A stretch of 25,260 nt of DNA from CALFCX01 sp964603025 (GTDB lineage Bacteria; Margulisbacteria; WOR-1; JAKLHX01). Where the stretch lies: contig CAZRTO010000017.1 in the NCBI GenBank assembly GCA_964603025.1, forward strand, positions 1 to 25,260, given 5' to 3'. The position numbers were made by a program, and so were the translations under genes. The notes beneath the pieces are model-generated. The model made no database searches. It was not told where the DNA came from and saw nothing but the letters and a program-made list of their open reading frames with translations. Shown in pieces: positions 14,253 through 19,803 of this stretch. Position 1 is the stretch's first letter, and the number at the start of each line of letters is the position of its first letter.

Positions 14253-15286
14253 CGATAAGCACGTTTCGCGGTCAATTGCCCGCAAGCCGCGGATATATCG
14301 GAACCTCTGCTCCTTCTAATTGTAGCATTTACCTTGCCGTGTGCCAATATTTGGCAAAAAAGCTCTGCGCGCTGCCGTGTCGTAGGCTCTAGATCGGACC
14401 CTTCGAACCTGTTGAACATTATGAGGTTGACATGGCAAAGCCTTCCCTGCAGGAGCTCGAGCAGGTTCTTGGCGTCCTTTATGGAATCATTCAAGCCCTT
14501 GATCATCACATATTCGAATGTTACTCTGCGGTTCGTCCTTTGAACGTAATAATCCACAGACTTGAGCACCTCGTTTATGGGATAGGTGTCGTTTATCGGC
14601 ATAAGGCGCGACCTAAGCCCGTCATCGGGAGCATTGAGCGAAACCGCGAGATTAAAATCCATCCCCTCGCCCGCAAGTTTTCGTATCTTTTCAGGTATCC
14701 CGCATGTGGATATAGTGATCCTTCTGATGCCTATTCCCATGCCTGCCGGAGAATTCATCATCTTTACGGCTTTTATGACGTTCGGATAGTTGAGCAGCGG
14801 CTCTCCCATTCCCATAAAAACGATATTGCCTATACTGTCCTTGCCTTTGTGCATAAAAAAAGCTATCTGTGTCAATATCTCGTTGACGGACAGGTTCCTG
14901 CCGGGCCCCATAGCCCCAGTGGCACAAAACAAGCAGCCCATGCCGCAGCCAACTTGAGTAGAAACACATATTGTCGCATCCGTGCCCGACCCTATCTTCA
15001 CGGTCTCGATACGCGCTCCGTCAGGCGCCCTGAAAAGATATTTGGCCGTGCCTTTTTCGGAAGAGCTTTCCCTGTTCTCCATGACCAGCCCGCTAACGCA
15101 CGCGTTCTCTTTCAAAAGAGCCCTTTCCGCCACGGAAAGATTGGTCATGGCGTCTATGGTCATTACGGGCTTATGATAAAGCCACGAAAATATTTGCGAA
15201 GCCTTGAATTTTTTAAAACCCAGGCGTTCTGACAGCGCCTGCAGCTCCTCCTTTGAAAGCCCGAGCAACTCTGTTTTTTGTGCCAT
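14243..15286 (-). CDS. rlmN: 23S rRNA/tRNA adenine-C2 methyltransferase RlmN
   Basis: Radical SAM enzyme methylating C2 of A2503 in 23S rRNA and A37 of some tRNAs. 347 residues from ATG at 15284-15286. The [4Fe-4S] motif CGMGCLFC gives Cys about 114, 118 and 121; the methyl-carrier and helper cysteines also appear (ICVSTQVGC, and SAACGQL near the C-terminus, about 335). GMGEPLLNYPNV is the SAM-binding GGEP-like motif. The last residues (AKRAYRPV) are encoded by sequence running into a tRNA-like piece, where the stop TAG lies. ATG has no SD and is six bases from an extended -10, so a leaderless mRNA is likely; a start 11 codons upstream is disfavoured because it would include the promoter. Confidence 0.96.
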   Translation of the reverse strand: MAQKTELLGLSKEELQALSERLGFKKFKASQIFSWLYHKPVMTIDAMTNLSVAERALLKENACVSGLVMENRESSSEKGTAKYLFRAPDGARIETVKIGSGTDATICVSTQVGCGMGCLFCATGAMGPGRNLSVNEILTQIAFFMHKGKDSIGNIVFMGMGEPLLNYPNVIKAVKMMNSPAGMGIGIRRITISTCGIPEKIRKLAGEGMDFNLAVSLNAPDDGLRSRLMPINDTYPINEVLKSVDYYVQRTNRRVTFEYVMIKGLNDSIKDAKNLLELLQGRLCHVNLIMFNRFEGSDLEPTTRQRAELFCQILAHGKVNATIRRSRGSDISAACGQLTAKRAYRPV

Positions 15287-15292
15287 GTTCTC

Positions 15293-15301
15293 ATTATAAC
15301 A
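15293..15301 (-). promoter_or_regulatory. extended -10 promoter of rlmN, leaderless type
   Basis: Minus strand TGTTATAAT (15301-15293), then GAGAAC, then the rlmN ATG. No convincing -35. Lies back to back with the RRM gene promoter some 35 bases away on the other strand. Confidence 0.75.
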
Positions 15302-15331
15302 GAGCGGTCGCCGCGGCACGCTTGACTTCTA

Positions 15332-15340
15332 TGCTATAAT
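15332..15340 (+). promoter_or_regulatory. extended -10 promoter of the RRM gene
   Basis: TGCTATAAT on the plus strand; no good -35 at 16-18 bases. Transcription should begin near 15347, giving a leader of about 160 bases. Confidence 0.65.
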
Positions 15341-15346
15341 TAAACA

Positions 15347-15507
15347 GTTCAAAGGTCGAGGTTTAATGGTCGGATGTTTGAGACACAATGGTCCATGGAG
15401 GCTGTGACCTGGATCGTTGATTTGGGCTTGCGCCGGGTTTAGGCCGCTTGTCCGGATTGGACGCCATTAAGCTACAGAAAAATCTTTATCTGGAGATTCC
15501 CGTTCAA
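15347..15507 (+). promoter_or_regulatory. structured 5' leader of the RRM gene
   Basis: An 11-bp helix (15360-15370 with 15463-15473, three G-U pairs) closes a domain of about 92 bases containing further possible hairpins such as GTCC-GGATT-GGAC (15450-15462) and GGC...GCC (15425-15444). The start codon lies 34 bases beyond the helix. No known riboswitch class is recognised. A temperature- or protein-responsive leader would fit the protein downstream, but this is inference. Confidence 0.5.
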
Positions 15508-15795
15508 ATGAAGACAATCTTCGTGGGAAATCTGCCCTGGTCAACCTCGGAAGCCGAGCTGCAGACCATCTTCTCCCAATTCGGAGAAGTTGTATCTGCC
15601 AGGATCGTCACCGACAAGTTCTCGGGCAGGTCCAAGGGATTCGGGTTCGTCGACATGGAAGACGAATCTGCCGACAAGGCTATTCAGGGGATGGCCGGCT
15701 ACAAGCTGAAGGACAGAGAACTTACTGTCAATGAAGCCAAGCCGAAGTCCGCTGACGGCGGCAGAAGGCCCGAAAGAAGCTTTAACAGAATGTAA
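15508..15795 (+). CDS. single-RRM RNA-binding protein
   Basis: Small RNA-binding protein of the kind found in cyanobacteria and several candidate phyla, often linked to cold or RNA metabolism. 95 residues from ATG at 15508; an earlier in-frame start at 15448 lies within the structured leader and adds nothing family-like. RNP2 (IFVGNL, residues 4-9) and RNP1 (RSKGFGFVDM) are intact with the usual aromatics, and the domain ends about residue 80 with LTVNEAKPK; a short Gly/Arg tail (DGGRRPERSF) follows. SD is GGAG, 12 bases upstream, rather distant. Followed by a strong terminator, so monocistronic. Confidence 0.93.
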   Translation: MKTIFVGNLPWSTSEAELQTIFSQFGEVVSARIVTDKFSGRSKGFGFVDMEDESADKAIQGMAGYKLKDRELTVNEAKPKSADGGRRPERSFNRM

Positions 15796-15822
15796 TCGGT
15801 CCGATTGTTTTGTTTAAAGTCA

Positions 15823-15852
15823 AGCCCCCCGTTATACCGGGGGGCTTTTTTT
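15823..15852 (+). terminator. Rho-independent terminator of the RRM gene
   Basis: Nine-bp stem AGCCCCCCG / CGGGGGGCT with a six-base loop followed by T7, 28 bases after the stop codon. Confidence 0.93.
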
Positions 15853-15881
15853 ATTGGGCTGCAGTGATGATATAATTGGCA

Positions 15882-15909
15882 TATAGCTTATAGCTAATGG
15901 CTGATAGCT
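15882..15909 (+). repeat. tandem heptamer repeat at the left edge of the gap
   Basis: Four 7-base units in phase: TATAGCT, TATAGCT, AATGGCT, GATAGCT. On the right side of the gap (16049-16055) an inverted unit AGCCATC appears, so the element was probably a palindrome of heptamers, comparable in design to that at 24052-24132. Apart from these units and the gap, nothing else is seen between 15853 and 16063. Confidence 0.7.
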
Positions 15910-15948
15910 CTGATGTATGCGTTTTGAACACATCGATTTTATTTTTTT

Positions 15949-16048
15949 NNNNNNNNNNNNNNNNNNNNNNNNNNNNNNNNNNNNNNNNNNNNNNNNNNNN
16001 NNNNNNNNNNNNNNNNNNNNNNNNNNNNNNNNNNNNNNNNNNNNNNNN
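15949..16048. other. assembly gap of 100 Ns
   Basis: Exactly 100 undetermined bases, the usual placeholder for a scaffold join of unknown length. Anything between the heptamer repeat and the tRNA-Val genes, including their promoter, may be missing. An apparent minus-strand ORF through this stretch is meaningless. Confidence 0.97.
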
Positions 16049-16063
16049 AGCCATCGGCTTTAA

Positions 16064-16139
16064 GGGCGTGTAGTTCAGGGGTTAGAATGCCTCGCTTACA
16101 CCGAGGAGGTCATAGGTTCAAATCCTATCGCGCCCACCA
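16064..16139 (+). tRNA. tRNA-Val(TAC)
   Basis: 76 bases including an encoded CCA. Acceptor GGGCGTG/CGCGCCC (one G-U), anticodon stem CCTCG/CGAGG with loop CTTACAC (anticodon TAC), T arm ATAGG-TTCAAAT-CCTAT, discriminator A. Confidence 0.96.
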
Positions 16140-16144
16140 TATAA

Positions 16145-16216
16145 GGGCGTGTAGTTTAGTGGTAGAATGCTTCCTTCACACGGAAGAGGTCGCAGGTTCG
16201 ATCCCTGCCACGCCCA
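16145..16216 (+). tRNA. tRNA-Val(CAC)
   Basis: 72 bases, five after the first tRNA-Val. Acceptor GGGCGTG/CACGCCC, anticodon stem CTTCC/GGAAG with loop TTCACAC (anticodon CAC), T arm GCAGG-TTCGATC-CCTGC, discriminator A, no encoded CCA. Convergent with the nuclease gene, ending four bases before it, and with no terminator visible between them. Confidence 0.95.
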
Positions 16217-16219
16217 TTG

Positions 16220-16711
16220 TCAATCCTTCTTGTAATACTGGTTGAAATCCTCGGGGCGCATGTTGTCGATAAAATCCTTGAATTTCTGGGTTTCCTCGGC
16301 GTCTTTTTCTGAATTGACGAGCTTTGACTGCATCATGACGACCTCGGCAACAAAAAGCGGAGCATCAAACCTGACCGCCAGAGCTATCGCATCAGAGGGC
16401 CTGGACTCAAGCGTGACATGCTTGCCTTCTTTGTCGGTCAACTCTATGTTCGCGAAGAAAGTCCCCTCTTTGACGTCGGATATCACTACCTTGGTTATCT
16501 TGGCTCCGAGCTTGTCGAGCATATCCTTCATCAGATCGTGCGTCATGGGCCTGGGAGGCGTGACGCCCTGCATTTCCATGGCAATGGCGGTAGCCTCGAA
16601 TATGCCTATCCATATAGGCAAAAAATTGAGCTCTTCCTTGTCCTTTAGAAGGACAAGCGGAGAGAAATTGCGCGGATCAAACCCTATTCCTCCGACCTCC
16701 ATTGGGATCAT
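16220..16711 (-). CDS. bifunctional nuclease family protein (DUF151)
   Basis: 163 residues of the DUF151/BFN domain family. Members have been reported to cut RNA and DNA, but the cellular role in bacteria is unclear. Recognisable stretches: PLVLLKDKEELNFLPIWIG, EATAIAMEMQGVTPPRPMTH, FFANIELTDKEGK and SRPSDAIALAVRFDAPLFV. ATG at 16711 has AAAGGGG about ten bases upstream; a second ATG three codons in has none. It begins three bases after the rplT stop, so it is the last gene of the infC operon. The C-terminus is acidic and polar (KFKDFIDNMRPEDFNQYYK). Confidence 0.92.
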   Translation of the reverse strand: MIPMEVGGIGFDPRNFSPLVLLKDKEELNFLPIWIGIFEATAIAMEMQGVTPPRPMTHDLMKDMLDKLGAKITKVVISDVKEGTFFANIELTDKEGKHVTLESRPSDAIALAVRFDAPLFVAEVVMMQSKLVNSEKDAEETQKFKDFIDNMRPEDFNQYYKKD

Positions 16712-16714
16712 GGA

Positions 16715-17065
16715 TTATTTCCCCTTTACCATCTCCACTATCTTGGCAAAAGTTTCTTTGTCGGATATCGCTATCTCGGAGAGCATTTTCCTGTTCAGAG
16801 CGATCTTGTGTTTTTTGAGGGAATCGATGAACCGGCTGTAAGAAAGCCCGTGCTTGCGGACCGCCGCGTTTATCCTGGCATTCCAAAGGGCCCTGAAATC
16901 GCCTTTTCTGTCGCGCCTGTCCCTGGTAGCGTACTTGAGAGCGTGATAAACGGCCTGTTTTGAGGCCCTGTAAAGCCTTCTCAGCGAGCCCCTGAATCCC
17001 TTGGCACGTTTGAGGACTTTCTTCCTTTTCTTTCTTGCTACATTACCCCTTTTTACTCTGACCAT
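16715..17065 (-). CDS. rplT: 50S ribosomal protein L20
   Basis: 116 residues, standard length. N-terminal basic extension RVKRGNVARKKRKKVLKRA followed by KGFRGSLRRLYRASKQAV and the globular C-terminal domain (RKHGLSYSRFIDSLKKH, NRKMLSEIAI). Needed early in 50S assembly, and in other bacteria a translational repressor of its own operon. Third gene of infC-rpmI-rplT. Confidence 0.98.
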   Translation of the reverse strand: MVRVKRGNVARKKRKKVLKRAKGFRGSLRRLYRASKQAVYHALKYATRDRRDRKGDFRALWNARINAAVRKHGLSYSRFIDSLKKHKIALNRKMLSEIAISDKETFAKIVEMVKGK

Positions 17066-17091
17066 TTTACTGCCTTTCCTAGATTATTGAC

Positions 17092-17289
17092 TTAAGCGTA
17101 CGGGAGCATAGTCCTTATTTTTTCTATATCCCTCTTGTGGACCAGCACTGATTTGCTGAGGCGCCTTTTTTGAGAGGACCTCTTGCTTTCCAAGAGATGC
17201 CGTTTGTAGGCTTTGCCCCTCTTGATCTTGCCCGTCGCAGTGAACTTGAACCTTTTTGCGGCCGCTTTCCTCGTCTTTATTTTCGGCAT
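17092..17289 (-). CDS. rpmI: 50S ribosomal protein L35
   Basis: 65 residues, the normal size: MPKIKTRKAAAKRFKFTATG then the basic central segment KRGKAYKRHLLESKRSSQK and a short C-terminal helix. Placed 23 bases after infC and 26 before rplT, the classical order. Confidence 0.98.
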   Translation of the reverse strand: MPKIKTRKAAAKRFKFTATGKIKRGKAYKRHLLESKRSSQKRRLSKSVLVHKRDIEKIRTMLPYA

Positions 17290-17312
17290 ATAGAACCCTT
17301 TCTCTTGAGCCT

Positions 17313-17822
17313 CTACTTGGGAGAGACCATAAGTATCATATTGCGGCCTTCGAAACTATACGAGCCGTCAGGCTTTCCGGTATCGGCCAGACATTCTATC
17401 ATCCTGTCCATATGGCGCCTGCCGACATCCGGATGCGTCATCTCCCTGCCCCTGAAGAACAGAGAGACCTTTACCTTGAAACCCTTCTGCAAGAACTCTT
17501 TTGCCCTTTCGGCCTTGAACAGGAAGTCGTGGTCGCCTATTTTTGCCGAAAGCTTTATTTCCTTTACAAGCCCCGCCTTGGAAGACTTTTTTGCCTTCTT
17601 GTCCTTCTTCCCCTGTTCATACATCAGCTTGCCGGGGTCGGATATCCTGCAAACAGGGGGATTTGCATTGACCACGGTCAGGACAAGATCAAGGCCTTTG
17701 TCATAAGCCTTTGCTATGGCCTCCTGTGTAGGCATGACTCCGAGCTGTGAACCGTCGCTGTCGATGACCCGGACCTCTTTATGCCGGATCATCTCATTGA
17801 TCACAAAGTGCCTGAATGCTAT
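17313..17822 (-). CDS. infC: translation initiation factor IF-3, ATA start
   Basis: Binds 30S subunits, keeps subunits apart and checks the start codon and initiator tRNA. 169 residues if started at ATA (17822-17820), which has GGAGGT six bases upstream; the first standard codon is GTG at 17804, leaving 163 residues, with no SD at a suitable distance. The family N-terminus aligns as VINEMIRHKEVRVID, then DSDGSQLGVMPTQEAI; a basic linker (GKKDKKAKKSSK) leads to the C-domain with KEIKLSAKIGDHDFLFK and MTHPDVGRRHMDRM. An AUU, AUC or AUA start of infC is a known autoregulatory device in other bacteria. Heads infC-rpmI-rplT-nuclease. Confidence 0.96.
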   Translation of the reverse strand: MAFRHFVINEMIRHKEVRVIDSDGSQLGVMPTQEAIAKAYDKGLDLVLTVVNANPPVCRISDPGKLMYEQGKKDKKAKKSSKAGLVKEIKLSAKIGDHDFLFKAERAKEFLQKGFKVKVSLFFRGREMTHPDVGRRHMDRMIECLADTGKPDGSYSFEGRNMILMVSPK

Positions 17823-17845
17823 GGTGTCACCTCCGAGTTGTGCAT
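17819..17845 (-). CDS. possible leaderless 8-codon upstream ORF of infC
   Basis: Minus strand ATG at 17845, eight codons (MHNSEVTP), TAG at 17821-17819. The ATG is nine bases after the -10, so at most two or three leader bases precede it. The ORF covers the SD of infC and its stop overlaps the ATA start (ATAG). A chance ORF this short cannot be excluded. Confidence 0.35.
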   Translation of the reverse strand: MHNSEVTP

Positions 17846-17854
17846 ACGAAATAG

Positions 17855-17883
17855 ATTATATCAAAGTTAGCTCTCATTGACAA
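17855..17883 (-). promoter_or_regulatory. infC operon promoter
   Basis: Minus strand TTGTCA (17883-17878), 17-base spacer, TATAAT (17860-17855). Start expected near 17848, giving a leader of about 26 bases, too short for an L20-binding leader as in Bacillus. Five bases of the -35 are shared with the rplU -35 on the other strand. Confidence 0.85.
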
Positions 17884-17905
17884 GTGTCCGGCTCTCTGGT
17901 ATATT
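17877..17905 (+). promoter_or_regulatory. rplU-rpmA promoter, leaderless type
   Basis: Consensus TTGACA (17877-17882), 17-base spacer, TATATT (17900-17905), then TAAGAT and the rplU ATG at 17912. Best promoter of the leaderless group in this window. Confidence 0.88.
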
Positions 17906-17911
17906 TAAGAT

Positions 17912-18232
17912 ATGACATACGCGATAGTTGAATCCGGCAACAAACAATACAAGGTCGAGAAAGGCTCCGTGATAGACGTTGAGCTTTTGGGTACCGAGAC
18001 AGGCGCAAAGGCCAACATAGAGAACGTCCTGCTTGTTTCAGGATCAGGCAAAGTATCCATAGGCACTCCATATGTAAAGGGCGCAGCCGTAAAATGCTCC
18101 GTAGTTGACGCCGAGATCAAGGACAAAAAGGTCGTTATTTTCAAATATAAGAGCAAAAGCAACTACCACAAAAAGACCGGCCACAGACAGAGATACTCCA
18201 GGCTTCTTGTGGAAGACATTTCCGTAAAATAA
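17912..18232 (+). CDS. rplU: 50S ribosomal protein L21
   Basis: 106 residues. Opens with TYAIVESGNKQYKVEKG and ends with the RNA-binding KSKSNYHKKTGHRQRYSRL segment typical of L21. No SD precedes the ATG; it stands six bases after the -10, so the mRNA is probably leaderless. Followed 20 bases later by rpmA, the standard pairing. Confidence 0.98.
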   Translation: MTYAIVESGNKQYKVEKGSVIDVELLGTETGAKANIENVLLVSGSGKVSIGTPYVKGAAVKCSVVDAEIKDKKVVIFKYKSKSNYHKKTGHRQRYSRLLVEDISVK

Positions 18233-18252
18233 ACTATTCCGGGAGATGAACA

Positions 18253-18498
18253 ATGGCTCATAAAAAAGGTGCAGGTACTTCTACGAACGGACGCGATTCC
18301 GCGGGGCAAAGGCTTGGCGTAAAAGCCTACGGCGGACAGATGGTAAGCGCGGGTTCCATAATAATGAGACAACGCGGCACCAAATTCTTCCCGGGATCCG
18401 GCGCCGGCCTCGGCAGGGATGATACTATATTTGCCCTTAGGGACGGAAAAGTCGAGTTTGTCGGCAATAAGATCCATATAAGGCCCTTACAGGCTTAG
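18253..18498 (+). CDS. rpmA: 50S ribosomal protein L27
   Basis: 81 residues. Starts MAHKKGAGTSTNGRDS, whose N-terminal tail reaches towards the peptidyl transferase centre; no Firmicute-type cleaved extension. Then GSIIMRQRGTKFFPGSGAG and TIFALRDGKVEF. SD GGGAG seven bases upstream of the ATG, in contrast to rplU. Its stop is seven bases from the convergent end of the next gene, with no terminator seen between. Confidence 0.98.
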   Translation: MAHKKGAGTSTNGRDSAGQRLGVKAYGGQMVSAGSIIMRQRGTKFFPGSGAGLGRDDTIFALRDGKVEFVGNKIHIRPLQA

Positions 18499-18505
18499 GT
18501 CCTGA

Positions 18506-19633
18506 TCACCATAGAGAAGTTTCGGTCTCCGGCATTTCCGGATATGTTCTCCGGGGAAAATATAGAAATCTTGAATCCGGCAATACGCCAAATTCTATGT
18601 ATCTTTGATAATTAAACCCGCCATAGACCGACCTCCAGCCTGAAGCCAATGGGGCTGAATCCCTGACCCAGCATGTGTCTGCGTATTGCACATGGCCTTC
18701 CGAATACCTCTGTTTAAGGTCTGGGGGCAATTCGGGATAGACTCTGTCCAGAAAGAATTGTTTTGCGTGATCGAGCGCTAACCATCGGGGATTGCCTTTT
18801 TCATGCTCCGAATCAAATCCTCTGACTACGATATGGTAAGGCCTTAAATATGTTATTGCATCGATGAATTGTCTCGCATATCTGGCAAGGTCCGCCTCCT
18901 CAGGCTTTTCCGGGCCATTGAATTCTTTGTGAAAGAGATGGACAGATACACGGCTTATTTCTTCTCCCGCATCATGCAGTTTTCTGTAAGCGGAGTAGGC
19001 ATATTCATGCCAGGGAGGAGCCCCGTGCGTCTGGTACGACCTGCTGTGCGAATCGGGCTGTGCTGATCTTGTAGCCAGATGCACATCGCCAAAATCCGCG
19101 CCCCATGCGGCATCGCTGTAATGAAAAGGATCTATATGCTCCGCATCGAACTCGATTTCCACGCCGCTGCTTTCGGCTGCTTCCGCTATTTTAAGTATCC
19201 GTACGAACTCCATTGTTCTGCCCGACTCCGGAACATCGAAAAGACAAAACGTACAGGCGTTAAGACAATGATCTAAGAGGCTGATAACCAGCTCCTTACA
19301 ATCTCTATCAAATATGCGGAAAGGCTCAGGCCTGGGAGGATTAAAGAGCTCTAAATGCGGCTTTTCTATCCGTGGCAGAGCTGCGTCCAAAGACATCGCA
19401 TGGTTGAGCACCGTTTCTTTACTATCGGCGTGAGATGACAGCCTGTTGCCGAAATCCAACAGCTCATCCTTAAGCTGAAGACCCTTACCGCTCAGGATCT
19501 CCAGGTCTCTATCGAGGATAGCAGCTCCCCTGCTCAGGTTGTTGGCCTGCTGCAGCGGGACGCCTCTTTTAACAAGGCTGCCCCAATGAAATACCTTTGT
19601 GCAATCCCCGGACTTGATCTGCGATACAACCAT
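18506..19633 (-). CDS. divergent radical-SAM-like protein of unknown function
   Basis: 375 residues; ATG at 19633 with GGGGAG four bases upstream. Residues 1-110 match nothing I recognise (MVVSQIKSGD..., then PRIEKPHLELFNPPRP). LLDHCLNACTFCLFD at about 119-133 holds a CxxxCxxC cluster (Cys 123, 127, 130), the signature of a radical SAM [4Fe-4S] site, preceded by a hydrophobic beta strand as in the family. EIEFDAEHIDPFHYSDA may be the following strand with a degenerate GGEP-like motif. The middle is rich in His, Tyr and Asp (YQTHGAPPWHEYAYSAY) and the C-terminus reads RFLYFPRRTYPEMP. It sits alone between rpmA and proB, on the opposite strand to both. A zinc protein is the alternative. Substrate unknown. 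Confidence 0.6.
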   Translation of the reverse strand: MVVSQIKSGDCTKVFHWGSLVKRGVPLQQANNLSRGAAILDRDLEILSGKGLQLKDELLDFGNRLSSHADSKETVLNHAMSLDAALPRIEKPHLELFNPPRPEPFRIFDRDCKELVISLLDHCLNACTFCLFDVPESGRTMEFVRILKIAEAAESSGVEIEFDAEHIDPFHYSDAAWGADFGDVHLATRSAQPDSHSRSYQTHGAPPWHEYAYSAYRKLHDAGEEISRVSVHLFHKEFNGPEKPEEADLARYARQFIDAITYLRPYHIVVRGFDSEHEKGNPRWLALDHAKQFFLDRVYPELPPDLKQRYSEGHVQYADTCWVRDSAPLASGWRSVYGGFNYQRYIEFGVLPDSRFLYFPRRTYPEMPETETSLW

Positions 19634-19765
19634 TCAAGCTCCCCGCATCTTTATTTATGACGAGATCCCTAACCACTCATATCTATGTCGTTATATCACT
19701 CTCGCGATTTCACAATGTGTATTCGACAAGCATTGACGGGTTCCGGATCTGAGTCCCCTATTATG

Positions 19766-19794
19766 TTGTATTTACTCCCTAAATAACCTATAAT
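19766..19794 (+). promoter_or_regulatory. proBA operon promoter, nearly leaderless
   Basis: TTGTAT (19766-19771), 17-base spacer, TATAAT (19789-19794), then nine bases to the proB ATG with no SD. At most about four leader bases are possible. The remaining 19634-19765 holds no gene; a TATAAC on the minus strand (near 19690) may serve the radical-SAM-like gene. Confidence 0.75.
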
Positions 19795-19803
19795 CTCATA
19801 TAA

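Noticed and set aside
14432..15232. 266-codon plus-strand ORF opposite rlmN
   Set aside because: rlmN has all catalytic motifs; the antisense translation is basic and His/Tyr-rich with no family features.
15851..16054. Minus-strand ORF crossing the N run
   Set aside because: Its reading frame passes through unknown bases and a heptamer repeat; not interpretable.
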